The notes below the pieces were generated by a model that did not search any database, was not told the DNA's origin, and was given only the letters and a program-made list of their open reading frames with translations. A program made the translations under genes and the position numbers. 64,000 bases of DNA from Streptomyces ferrugineus (GTDB taxonomy: Bacteria > Actinomycetota > Actinomycetes > Streptomycetales > Streptomycetaceae), in assembly GCF_015160855.1 (NCBI RefSeq), contig NZ_CP063373.1, positions 868,001-932,000 of the forward strand, given 5' to 3'. This document shows, one piece after another, positions 23,017 through 30,943 of the stretch; positions within the stretch are counted from its first letter, which is position 1, and each line of letters opens with the position of its first letter.

Positions 23017-23739
23017 CGGTTTCGGGTCCAGGGCGTTGCCGACGGTGCAGCCGCCCTCACCGGGCATCCTGTGGATTCGCGGCGGCACCCACACCTCGGT
23101 GGCGCCGGGGTCCACGCGGGCGAGAAGGCAGTCCTGCGGGTCGAAGCCGTTGCCCTTGACCAACAGGAGAACGCCGACCCGTCCGCCGTCCGCCTTCACC
23201 TCGGTTCGGATCGCCGGATGCAGGTCCAGGGCGGCGAGCGTACGGCGCACCTCGGCCTCGTCCACCCGGCCGCCCTCCGGCACCCGGGGAAGTCTCGCGC
23301 GGAGCTCCTCGTACGGCAGCCGGGGCGGTTCGGGTGGCGGGGCGAAGGTCAGCGGAGGGCTGTCCGGGCAGTCCACGTCACGGGGATCCGCACGCCACTC
23401 CGACTTGGGCGACACCCGCAGCGCGAAACAGCGCCGCACGACGACCTCTTCAGGGTCGAGCCATCCGTCGTAGGCCAAGCCGGACGTGCGGACGACCACG
23501 TCGACGCCGTCCCCGTCGTGTGTCGAGGTACCCGTCATCCGCAGTACCTCCACCCCGTCGATCCCGGAAGCGGAGCGCCCGACCTCCTCCGCCGTGCGCG
23601 GACGCTGGCCGTAGAGCCGCTCGCCCGCCTTCCTGGCCACCTCCCGTGCGGTGTCCGTCGCCTCGTCCTCGGTGGACTCCACCACTCCGCAGCCGACGGT
23701 GAACAGCAACAGCGGGGCGAGCAGCAGCAGTCGGCGCAT
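23005..23739 (-). CDS. Putative lipoprotein
   Basis: 244 residues. Signal peptide RRLLLLAPLLLFTVGCG ends in a lipobox with Cys at residue 17, so the mature protein is likely lipid-anchored outside the membrane. The mature part is acidic, with three more cysteine-containing stretches (RRCFALRV, DVDCPDSPP, DCLLARV and GEGGCTVG) that may form disulfides, and a Pro-rich linker (FAPPPEPPRLPYEE). No enzyme motif seen. Streptomyces encode many such orphan lipoproteins; function unknown. Confidence 0.78.
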   Translation of the reverse strand: MRRLLLLAPLLLFTVGCGVVESTEDEATDTAREVARKAGERLYGQRPRTAEEVGRSASGIDGVEVLRMTGTSTHDGDGVDVVVRTSGLAYDGWLDPEEVVVRRCFALRVSPKSEWRADPRDVDCPDSPPLTFAPPPEPPRLPYEELRARLPRVPEGGRVDEAEVRRTLAALDLHPAIRTEVKADGGRVGVLLLVKGNGFDPQDCLLARVDPGATEVWVPPRIHRMPGEGGCTVGNALDPKPSPH

Positions 23740-24060
23740 GCGTCCACCCTTCCGGCGCCGCGCACGGCGGGCAACCGCTCGCGTACTCGGACCGGCGTGG
23801 GCGATCGTACTCAGCCGGTGCGGCGACCGGACGCGGATCGCACCCCGTGAGGCTCCGGCGGCCGCTCGACGACGGCTACCGGAGTCTCACGAACGAGCGG
23901 TGTCCAGTCGCACGTGTTGCGTCGGTGATTTCGATGGTCCCGCTGCTGCGGGCGCCGCCGATGAAGCGCAGGGCCTGGGTGAGCGTCACAGCCAACCCAT
24001 CCGTGCGGCCCTTCTCGCCTGACGAGCCGATCGCGACCACCACCACTACTCACAACGTCC
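23740..24060. other. Intergenic region, nothing recognised
   Basis: 321 bases between the lipoprotein gene start and the end of the DUF1737-like gene. No convincing gene, repeat or hairpin was seen; it contains the lipoprotein promoter. Confidence 0.35.
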
Positions 24061-24246
24061 CTACGACTGGGCCGGCCAGACCAGCGCCTGCGCGACGATG
24101 ACGCTCTCACCGTTGAAGGTGACGGCGGGGCCTTCGTGCAGTTCGTAGCCAAGACCGATCGCCTCGCTCACACGCCGGCAGAACGTGGCGTCGTCCGCTC
24201 CGGTCAGGACTCGGTAGATGGGCAGTCCGTCTGGTGGTGTGCTCAT
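24061..24246 (-). CDS. DUF1737-like small protein, 61 aa
   Basis: 61 residues from the ATG at 24246. Reads GLPIYRVLTGADDATFCRRV, then SEAIGLGYELHEGPAVTFNG and ESVIVAQALVWP, the compact alpha/beta pattern of DUF1737. Function of the family is unknown. No good ribosome site precedes this ATG; the frame stays open upstream, so a longer form is possible, but the family length supports this start. Confidence 0.7.
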   Translation of the reverse strand: MSTPPDGLPIYRVLTGADDATFCRRVSEAIGLGYELHEGPAVTFNGESVIVAQALVWPAQS

Positions 24247-24361
24247 GAGGAGAGGGTCCCAGAAACTGCCTGCTGAAGGTGCGTTCCATGCATCAAGACC
24301 ATCAAGCCCGGCAGCGAATCTCGGATGCGGCGCGGCACCGTTCCGTGGTGGGATGCGCCGC

Positions 24362-25207
24362 ATGAGCGACTCGCTGCGTGCCCGCATCGAGCAGTACTAC
24401 GCCACCGTGCCGTTGCTGTTCGCCGATGCCGAAGAGTTCGGGTCGTTACGGCTGTTCGTACGAAGGGAACCAGGTGCCCCGTATTACGGCGGGCCCAGTC
24501 ATGCCCAGCCCACTGCAGACGGCGCGTCGTCCGTTACTGCTACCGACATCGCTCGAGTGCGGGCCCGGCAGCGCGAACTCGGTGTGCCGGAGGCTTTCGA
24601 GTGGCTGGCCGAGGCGGCGCCCGCGCTGCGTTCCCGGATCGAGGCGGCGGGTCTGCCAGTGGCGGAACGCCCGCTGATGGCTCTGGATCCGCACCACCCG
24701 GTTCGGCTGCCGCCGTTGCCCGAGGGGTTGACGCTTCGTGTGCTGGAAGCCGACGACCCCGCGCTGCCCGCAGCCCTCGCCCTGCCCCGCCTGGCCTTCG
24801 CAGACGAGGGCACCATGGCGGGCTCGGTGGGGCGTAAGGAACTATCGGTCGTGGCCGAGGAGATGACGGCGGACGGCACGGTGGCAGCGATTCGCCCTGT
24901 GATCCGCGCCGGGCACAAAACGCTCGTCGCCGCCCTCGCCTCTGACGGCACCCCACTGGCCGTCGGTCACTACCACCCGGCGAGCGGTACCACCGAGATC
25001 GGCGGCATCGGCACTCTTCCCGTCGCCCGCCGCCAGGGTCTCGCCGCGGCTGTCACGGCGGCCCTGGTCGCCCACGCGCTCGAGGCCGGGGTGAAGACCG
25101 TCTTCCTCGCCTACGCGCGGGACGCCGTCGCTCGCATCTACGCACGCCTGGGATTCCGCCCTGTCGGCAGCATCCTTCTGATCGCCAACCAACCCGCGCG
25201 ATCGTAG
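24362..25207 (+). CDS. GNAT-family N-acetyltransferase
   Basis: 281 residues from the ATG at 24362. The C-terminal ~130 residues show the GNAT fold: GHYHPASGTTEIGGIGTLPV, then ARRQGLAAAVTAALVAHAL (acetyl-CoA-binding R/Q-x-x-G-x-A loop) and IYARLGFRPVG at the end. The N-terminal ~140 residues are a second, degenerate GNAT-like half, as in two-domain members. Substrate unknown. Stands alone; the upstream region has no clear operator. Confidence 0.82.
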   Translation: MSDSLRARIEQYYATVPLLFADAEEFGSLRLFVRREPGAPYYGGPSHAQPTADGASSVTATDIARVRARQRELGVPEAFEWLAEAAPALRSRIEAAGLPVAERPLMALDPHHPVRLPPLPEGLTLRVLEADDPALPAALALPRLAFADEGTMAGSVGRKELSVVAEEMTADGTVAAIRPVIRAGHKTLVAALASDGTPLAVGHYHPASGTTEIGGIGTLPVARRQGLAAAVTAALVAHALEAGVKTVFLAYARDAVARIYARLGFRPVGSILLIANQPARS

Positions 25208-25236
25208 GCCCGCTGGCTGGTTACTCACCGGCATGC

Positions 25237-25824
25237 CTATGGCTCGGTGCACGGTTCTTTCGGCAAGGAGGCGGCGGCGGACTGGGCCGGTCCGGTTCCG
25301 GGGGCCACGTAGCAGATGGCTTCGATGTGCTGCCCGTTGCCGTAGCGGTGCATGGTCCCTCCGGTCCTGAGCCAACCGAGGCGCTCGTAAAGGCGTAGGG
25401 CGGCGGTGTCCTTGACCATGACGTCCAGTACGAGGCGGCGGTTGTGGCTCAGCCCATAGTCCATGGCTGTCATGACAAGTCGCTCGCCCACGGTGCGCCC
25501 GCGCGCGTCCCTGACGACGAAGAGGCGGGCCAGCACCCCGATGCGGTGCTCGTCGGCTCCGCTCTGTTCGGTCCACAGGGAGACCGCGCCCTCGCCGCGT
25601 GGCCGCATCACCGCCACGTGGCCGACGATCCGCCGTCCTGACTCCGCGACCCAGGAGGCCAGTACCTCGTCCGATCGCAGCCAAGCCTCTGGGTGGGCCA
25701 CGCCCTCGACCGGGTAGCCGTCGGTGGCGTGCACGTCGGTCAGCGCGGCGGCCGCGCCGGGGAGGTCGCTGTCCTCGAAGGGACGGATGACAATGTTCTC
25801 CACACCGGTCTCCTCGTTCTCCAT
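25237..25824 (-). CDS. GNAT-family N-acetyltransferase
   Basis: 195 residues. IVIRPFEDSDLPGAAAA opens the fold; LARLFVVRDARGRTVGERLV carries the acetyl-CoA-binding RxxGxG-like loop; VMVKDTAALRLYERLGWLRTG is the C-terminal signature. A ~25-residue low-complexity tail follows. The duplicated ENxExGVEN and EN-ET start region offers two Met starts (25824 and a Val 24 bases in); I keep the outer one. Downstream of the GntR remnant on the same strand, so possibly once controlled by it. Confidence 0.8.
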   Translation of the reverse strand: MENEETGVENIVIRPFEDSDLPGAAAALTDVHATDGYPVEGVAHPEAWLRSDEVLASWVAESGRRIVGHVAVMRPRGEGAVSLWTEQSGADEHRIGVLARLFVVRDARGRTVGERLVMTAMDYGLSHNRRLVLDVMVKDTAALRLYERLGWLRTGGTMHRYGNGQHIEAICYVAPGTGPAQSAAASLPKEPCTEP

Positions 25825-25849
25825 ACCGGTCTCCTTGTGAGCTCGGTGT

Positions 25850-26104
25850 TCACTCCACGGGCAGTTCGTAGAGCAGGCCGGTCAGGTCGGCGCGGTGCAC
25901 GTATCTGGACACCTCGAAGGCCGTGCCCTCCTGGTCCAGGCTGGTGTGCAGGACTTCGATGACGGGGATGCCGGAGGGCAGGTTCAGCACTGTCGCTTCG
26001 GCCGGTGTCGGCATGCGCGCGGTGATCTCGTCCCGTACGCGGGTCATGACGTGGCCGAGTTCTTCGAGCCGGCCGTAGATACCGTCCTTGCCGGTCCTGG
26101 GCTT
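25850..26104 (-). pseudogene. GntR-family regulator, C-terminal (UTRA) remnant
   Basis: The frame reads TKPRTGKDGIYGRLEELGHV, then TRVRDEITARMPTPAEATVL and LPSGIPVIEVLHTSLDQEGT, ending SRYVHRADLTGLLYELPVE. This is the end of a UTRA ligand-binding domain of a HutC-type GntR regulator. The N-terminal winged helix is absent: upstream the frame runs into the promoter of the divergent membrane-protein gene without a GntR DNA-binding domain. A 65-residue piece from the ATG at 26047 could still be translated, but the regulator is not intact. Confidence 0.7.
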
Positions 26105-26128
26105 CGTCAGCGGTGTGCCCCGCCAGAC

Positions 26129-26194
26129 TTTCCGTTGCGGAAATTGGAGACTTGCCGCACTGGAAACACTCCTCTAGTCTTTCCGTCATGGAAA
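26129..26194. promoter_or_regulatory. Two TTTCCG-type palindromes (operators)
   Basis: TTTCCGTTGCGGAAA (26129-26143) and TTTCCGTCATGGAAA (26180-26194) are inverted repeats 51 bases apart; the second covers the ATG of the membrane-protein gene. A likely autoregulatory site for the winged-helix protein at 26682-26987. Confidence 0.65.
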
Positions 26195-26685
26195 CCAACG
26201 GAGACGTCATCCGGCCGACACCGCAGCAGGCCCGCGAGGCGCTGGCGGACGCCGAGCGGATCCACACCTCCACCACCGCCCTGTCCGCCACCCCGTGGCC
26301 GCTGTGGTTCACCACCGCGCTCACGCTGTACATAGCTGCCATCCCGCCGGTCTACGGTGGCCTGGCGGCGGCTTCCGAGTGGCTGCTGCCCAAGGTCGCC
26401 TGGGCCGTCATCGTGGCGGTGATGAACGTCGTCTACTTGGCGCTCTTCGCCGCTGCGGCCCGCTCCTGGCAGCGGAAGACCGGCGTCGCGCTGCGCCTGG
26501 ATGTGCTGCCCAAGCGTGTCACCGTGCCGATGGCCGTCGGATTGCCCGCGCTGCTGGTGGGATCGGCGATCGCCTTTCGCGCCACCGGCGAGCCGGTGTG
26601 GCTGTTCGCCGCCTCCGCCGTGGGCGCCGCGGTATCGATCGCCTTCCACCTCGCCTTCAGTCGTCTGCACCGGAAGAACTCGTGA
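26188..26685 (+). CDS. Four-helix membrane protein
   Basis: 165 residues from the ATG at 26188. A ~40-residue soluble N-terminus (RPTPQQAREALADAERIH) is followed by four hydrophobic segments: LWFTTALTLYIAAIPPVYGG, VAWAVIVAVMNVVYLALFAA, VTVPMAVGLPALLVGSAIAF and LFAASAVGAAVSIAFHLAF. Small membrane proteins of this layout are often paired with a MarR/ArsR-like regulator in Streptomyces, as here (stop/start overlap with the next gene). Function unknown. Its start codon lies within a palindrome, implying tight repression. Confidence 0.8.
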   Translation: METNGDVIRPTPQQAREALADAERIHTSTTALSATPWPLWFTTALTLYIAAIPPVYGGLAAASEWLLPKVAWAVIVAVMNVVYLALFAAAARSWQRKTGVALRLDVLPKRVTVPMAVGLPALLVGSAIAFRATGEPVWLFAASAVGAAVSIAFHLAFSRLHRKNS

Positions 26686-26987
26686 GTCCCGACCCCGCCG
26701 ACCCCATGGATGGCTTCGACACCACCATCCACGCCCCCAACCGGCTGCGTATCTGCGCCCTGCTCGACACCGCAGGCGAAGCCGAGTTCGCCGTCGTCCA
26801 GCGAGAACTCGATGTCTCCGCGTCCGTGCTGAGCAAGCACGTCACCGTCCTGATGGACGCCGACTACGTCGAGCAGCGCAAGGCCGTCCGCGACACCCGT
26901 CAGCGCGTCTGGCTTCGGCTCACCCCGCGGGGCCGCGACGCCTACCAGGCGCATCTGGCCGCCCTGCGCGCCATCGTCGGCTCGTAA
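26682..26987 (+). CDS. Winged-helix transcriptional regulator
   Basis: 101 residues, GTG start overlapping the upstream stop (GTGA). NRLRICALLDTAGEAEFAVV, then ELDVSASVLSKHVTVLMDAD and YVEQRKAVRDTRQRVWLRLT form a compact winged helix of the MarR/ArsR-like 'transcriptional regulator' type with no ligand domain. Almost certainly controls its own operon through the palindromes at 26129-26194. Confidence 0.85.
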   Translation: MSPDPADPMDGFDTTIHAPNRLRICALLDTAGEAEFAVVQRELDVSASVLSKHVTVLMDADYVEQRKAVRDTRQRVWLRLTPRGRDAYQAHLAALRAIVGS

Positions 26988-27059
26988 GGCTGTGCCCGGG
27001 CCGGTGTCGCCGAGCGCGGTCGGGGCGCGCATTTCACGATCACCTACTGGCGGACGCCC

Positions 27060-27659
27060 TTACAGAAACCGCCCTTTGTGGAACAGCAGCGGCCCCGCCT
27101 CGTCCCCGTCGCCGGCTCCCAGCGCGTCCACCCGCCCCACCACGATCAGATGGTCGCCCCCCGTGTGCACCGCGTGGACCGTGCAGTCGATCCAGGCGAG
27201 CGTGCCCGCAAGGCGGGGGGAGCTCGACGCGGGGGCCGCGTCGTACGCCACGTTCGCGAACTTGTCCGCCCCGCTCACCGCGAAGGCGCGGCACAGCTCG
27301 CCCTGGCCGGCGCTCAGGACGTTCACGCAGAAGACGCCCGCGCGGGCGATGCGCGGCCACGTCGTCGACGTACGGCCGACCATGAAGGCGACCAAGGGCG
27401 GGTCGAGGGAGAGGGAGGAGAAGGACTGGCAGGCGAAGCCGGCCGGGCCGTCCTCGCCGTCGCAGGCGGGCGCCGTGACAACCGTCACGCCGGTCGCGAA
27501 GTTCCCCAGGACGCGTCGGAATTCGGTCTGGTCCACCGGGGCGCGCTCGTCCTCGCGGACGCACCGCAGCTCCGGGCGGGGCAGAGCTTCGACGGGGGCC
27601 GGGGCCCTGGCCGATCCGAGGTAGCGGACGGCGGCGGCCGCCATCCCTGCGTGTCCCAT
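27060..27659 (-). CDS. Flavin reductase family protein
   Basis: 199 residues from the ATG at 27659 (GAGGA 5 bases upstream). The core is the flavin-reductase split barrel: FRRVLGNFATGVTVVTA (~45-60), GFACQSFSSLSLDPPLVAFM (FMN/FAD-binding loop), RAGVFCVNVLSAGQGELCRA and, near the end, GDHLIVVGRVDAL. Such proteins supply reduced flavin to a partner monooxygenase. A perfect TGACG-N3-CGTCA operator lies 18 bases before the start. The partner oxygenase is not identified here; the two flavoproteins at 30.9-33.8 kb use their own cofactor chemistry. Confidence 0.87.
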   Translation of the reverse strand: MGHAGMAAAAVRYLGSARAPAPVEALPRPELRCVREDERAPVDQTEFRRVLGNFATGVTVVTAPACDGEDGPAGFACQSFSSLSLDPPLVAFMVGRTSTTWPRIARAGVFCVNVLSAGQGELCRAFAVSGADKFANVAYDAAPASSSPRLAGTLAWIDCTVHAVHTGGDHLIVVGRVDALGAGDGDEAGPLLFHKGRFL

Positions 27660-27677
27660 CACGTTCCTCATTGAAGC

Positions 27678-27690
27678 TGACGATGCGTCA
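27678..27690. promoter_or_regulatory. TGACG-N3-CGTCA operator
   Basis: TGACGATGCGTCA, perfect palindrome, between the end of the enoyl-CoA hydratase gene and the start of the flavin reductase gene. Confidence 0.75.
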
Positions 27691-27712
27691 GATAGGAAGG
27701 GCTGGAGACCGG

Positions 27713-28573
27713 TCAATGACCTCTGTACTCGGGGCTTCGCCGCTCCACGAAGCCGCGTACCCCTTCCCGCGCGTCCCGCGTCGTCATGTTGATCTCCTGC
27801 GCGGCCGCCTCCGCCGCAAAGGCGGTGGCCCGGTCGGAGTCGAGGGAGGCGTTCACGAGCTGCTTGGTGAGGGCGAGGGCTCGGGTGGGGCCGTTGGCCA
27901 GGCGCTCGGCCCACTCGCGGGCCGTCTTGTCCAGCTCCCCGTCCGGGACGACGCGGTTGACGAGGCCGAGTCGCTCCGCGTCGGTTGCGGTCAGCGCGTC
28001 GCCGAAGAACATCAGCTCCTTGGCGCGGTGGGGGCCGACGAGGCGGGGGAGGAGGTAGGCGCCGCCGCCGTCGGGGACGAGTCCGCGGCGTACGAACACC
28101 TCGATGAACCTGGCCGACTCCGCGGCCAGTACGAGGTCGCAGGCCAGCGCCAGATGCGCGCCGAGGCCGGCCGCGGTGCCGTTCACCGCCGCGATCACCG
28201 GCTTCTCGCAGTCCAGGACGGATGCGATGAGGCGCTGGGCGCCGAGCCGGATCGTACGGGCGACGTCACCGGCGACGCGCTCAGCGCCGTCGCTCGCCGT
28301 CCCCCGCAGGTCCGCGCCCGCGCAGAAACCGCGGCCCGTGCCGGTCAGCACCACGGCCCGGACGGCCGGATTCGCGGACGCGTCGGCCAGCAGTTGGATG
28401 AGGCGTTCTCGCTGGTCAGGGGTGATGGCGTTGAGGGCTTCGGGGCGGTTGAGGGTGATGCGGCGGACCTGATTGTCAGTGGTGTGCCGTACCAATGAAT
28501 CGACGGGCTCCACGGAGCTTCCGGATGGCCCATGGGAGGAATCAGGCATGTTCACTTCATCACCGGTATCCAT
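27713..28573 (-). CDS. Enoyl-CoA hydratase/isomerase family protein
   Basis: 286 residues. Crotonase-fold signatures: ITLNRPEALNAI (~38-49), the oxyanion-hole segments GTGRGFCAGADLRG (~78-91) and AVNGTAAGLGAHLALACDLV (~125-145). An acidic Glu at the usual catalytic position is not obvious (FIEVFVRRGLVPDGGGAYLLP has Asp), so hydratase versus isomerase/hydrolase is open. The N-terminal ~25 residues before TDNQVRRI are poorly conserved in style; a later start is possible. Starts 1 base after the synthetase gene stop, so the two are cotranscribed. Confidence 0.86.
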   Translation of the reverse strand: MDTGDEVNMPDSSHGPSGSSVEPVDSLVRHTTDNQVRRITLNRPEALNAITPDQRERLIQLLADASANPAVRAVVLTGTGRGFCAGADLRGTASDGAERVAGDVARTIRLGAQRLIASVLDCEKPVIAAVNGTAAGLGAHLALACDLVLAAESARFIEVFVRRGLVPDGGGAYLLPRLVGPHRAKELMFFGDALTATDAERLGLVNRVVPDGELDKTAREWAERLANGPTRALALTKQLVNASLDSDRATAFAAEAAAQEINMTTRDAREGVRGFVERRSPEYRGH

Positions 28574-28574
28574 G

Positions 28575-30800
28575 TCAGCGGCACACCGCCAACGCGTCCA
28601 GCGCCACCGCGCCCTGTCCCCTGGGCAGCACCATCAGCGGATTGATGTCGAGCTCCGCGAGATCGTCCCCGAGCTCCAGCACCATGCGCTGCACGCGCAG
28701 GACGACTTCCACGAGCGCGTCGAGATCCGCCGGGGGCCGCCCCCTGACCCCGTCGAAGAGGGCCCGCCCGCGCAGCTCGGCACACATGTCCCGGGCCTGC
28801 TCCTCCCCGAAGGGCGGTACACGTACGGCGGTGTCGTTCAGCACCTCCACCAGCACCCCGCCGAGCCCGACCGTCACCGTCGGCCCGAACAGCTCGTCGT
28901 GCCCGGCGCCCACGACCATCTCGACGCCCCGCTCGACCATCTGGCAGACCAGGACTCCGTCCAGGGAGACGTCCTCGTAGCGCGCGATGTCGGTCAACTC
29001 GCGGTAGGCGTCCCGGACCTGGCTGGCGGAGGTCAGCCCGATCTTGACCAGGCCGAGCTCGGTCTTGTGGGCGATCCGCGCGCCGGACGCCTTCATGACC
29101 ACCGGGTAGCCGACCAGTCCCGCAGCCCGTACGGCCGCCGCCGCGCTGGTCACCAACTGCTCGCGCGGGACGCGGATGCCGTACGCCCGCAGCAGCTGCT
29201 TCGCCGAGTGCTCGCTGAGCTGCTGGCCCGGGCGCATCAGTGCCTGCGCCTTGCGGTAGGAGGGCGACGGGGTGCGCGGGGCCTCGTCGAAGGGGGAGCG
29301 GTAGCCGGAGACGAAGCGGTGGTGGTCGAGGTAGGCGCGCACGGCGGTGATGCAGTTCGCCACGGTGCGGAAGGTGGCCACCCGGGACGAACCGAGCAGG
29401 ACCTCGCGGTACGCCGGCTCTGTGCCGACCGGCGATCCCCAGATCACGCAGACCAGCTTGTCCGTCCGCTCGGCGGCGTCCACCAGGTCCTGGACCAGCC
29501 GGTCGCTGAGGGGCGGGAAGGGGCCGGTGACGGGGCAGATCAGCACCCCCACGGAGGGGTCGTCGAGGATGGCGTCGATGATCTTCCGGCCGCGGTGGTC
29601 GCCGACCGGATGCCCACCGTTGTCGACCGGGTTGGCCACGCTCAGGTACTCGGGGATCCACTGGTGCAGCTCCGCCTGCTTGGCCTGCGACAGCGCCGGC
29701 AGCCGCAGCCCCGCCTCGGTCGCCAGGTCCGCGAAGTGCGCGCCGGTGCCGCCCGAGATCGAATAGACGACGACACCCTCGGCGCGGGGCGGCCGCGCGC
29801 GGGCCAACAGGGTCGCGGTGTCCTGGAGTTCGTCGAGTCCGTCGACCCGGATCACCCCGTACTGGCGCATCGCCGCGTCCACCACCGCGTCCGCGCCGGT
29901 CAGCTTGCCGGTGTGTGAGGCGGCCGTGCGGGCGCCGGTCTCGGTGCGGCCGACCTTGACGGCGACGACCGGCACCTTGCGGCGGGCGGCGCGGTCGGCG
30001 GCGAGGAGGAAGGCCCGGCCGTCCTTCAACCCCTCGACGTAGCAGGCGATGGCGCCCACCTCGGGCCGCTCGGCGAAGTAGGAGATGAAGTCGGCGGTCT
30101 CCAGGTCGGCCTCGTTGCCGGTCGGCGCCCAGTGGGAGAGGCGGATGCCGAGCTCCTGGAGGGCGAAGACGGGACGGCCCTGGTGGCCGGACTGGGTGAT
30201 GAGGGCGATGGCGGGACCGTCCAGGTCCTCGCGGAACCGCTCGAAGGCGTTGAGGTTGGTGTTGGGGCCCAGCAGCCGCATCCCGGACCGTTCGACGGCG
30301 GTGGTGAGCCGCTCCTGAGCGGCCGCGCCCTCCTCCCCGGTCTCCGCGAACCCGGAGGCGAAGACGACGGCGAACTTCACTTTGGCCTCGGCCAGTTCCT
30401 CGATCACCGGAAGGGGGTCGGCGACCAGCAGTACGGCGAGATCGACCTGCTCGGGCAGGTCGGCGACGGAAGGAGAGCAGGGGATGCCGAAGACGGACGG
30501 GCGGCTCGGATGCACCGGGTGGAGCCGGGCGCCGACCCGCTCGGACCAGGCGATCAGCTGGCGCGTGACCCCGGTGTTCGGCCGGCCCTCGGCGTCCGAG
30601 GCGCCGATCACGGCGACCGACTCCGGCCGGAAGAAGCGGTCCAGATCGGGCACGTCGCAGTACAGGGGACGGCCGCTGACGTCGAGATCGTCGACCTCGG
30701 CGGGCCGGCCGTGGACGGCGGGCCCGGGCTGCTCGCCACAGGCGATGACCCGGGCCCGGCGGGAGTCGGTGGTGAGGGTGCCGTGGGTTGATCCAAGCAT
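28575..30800 (-). CDS. Acyl/acetyl-CoA synthetase, ADP-forming type (fused alpha-beta)
   Basis: 741 residues. N-terminal CoA-binding Rossmann domain (FFRPESVAVIGASDAEGRPN, ~55-75), a succinyl-CoA-ligase-like middle (VYSISGGTGAHFADLATEAG, and KVPVVAVKVGRTETGARTAASHTG with the phospho-His region), then a C-terminal ATP-grasp domain (LSEHSAKQLLRAYGI, YPVVMKASGARIAHKTELG). The layout is that of fused ADP-forming acetate/acyl-CoA ligases or protein-acetyltransferase-like scaffolds without the GNAT part. Probably activates an acid to its CoA ester. Two operator palindromes lie 34-71 bases before the start. Leads an operon with the enoyl-CoA hydratase. Confidence 0.87.
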   Translation of the reverse strand: MLGSTHGTLTTDSRRARVIACGEQPGPAVHGRPAEVDDLDVSGRPLYCDVPDLDRFFRPESVAVIGASDAEGRPNTGVTRQLIAWSERVGARLHPVHPSRPSVFGIPCSPSVADLPEQVDLAVLLVADPLPVIEELAEAKVKFAVVFASGFAETGEEGAAAQERLTTAVERSGMRLLGPNTNLNAFERFREDLDGPAIALITQSGHQGRPVFALQELGIRLSHWAPTGNEADLETADFISYFAERPEVGAIACYVEGLKDGRAFLLAADRAARRKVPVVAVKVGRTETGARTAASHTGKLTGADAVVDAAMRQYGVIRVDGLDELQDTATLLARARPPRAEGVVVYSISGGTGAHFADLATEAGLRLPALSQAKQAELHQWIPEYLSVANPVDNGGHPVGDHRGRKIIDAILDDPSVGVLICPVTGPFPPLSDRLVQDLVDAAERTDKLVCVIWGSPVGTEPAYREVLLGSSRVATFRTVANCITAVRAYLDHHRFVSGYRSPFDEAPRTPSPSYRKAQALMRPGQQLSEHSAKQLLRAYGIRVPREQLVTSAAAAVRAAGLVGYPVVMKASGARIAHKTELGLVKIGLTSASQVRDAYRELTDIARYEDVSLDGVLVCQMVERGVEMVVGAGHDELFGPTVTVGLGGVLVEVLNDTAVRVPPFGEEQARDMCAELRGRALFDGVRGRPPADLDALVEVVLRVQRMVLELGDDLAELDINPLMVLPRGQGAVALDALAVCR

Positions 30801-30833
30801 CGGTCCGCCCGCTCCTGTGTGACAGCGATTAAC

Positions 30834-30871
30834 TGACGCAGTGTCAGATTAAAGGAACTGACGCCGTGTCA
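30834..30871. promoter_or_regulatory. Two TGACG-N3-TGTCA operators
   Basis: TGACGCAGTGTCA (30834-30846) and TGACGCCGTGTCA (30859-30871), 25 bases apart, in front of the ADP-forming synthetase gene. One base different from the consensus in the right half. Confidence 0.7.
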
Positions 30872-30943
30872 GGAACGGCTGTGCACGCAAAGTTGGCGCT
30901 GTCCGGGCGGCGACACACTGGACGAGCCCCGCGCGGGGCACGC

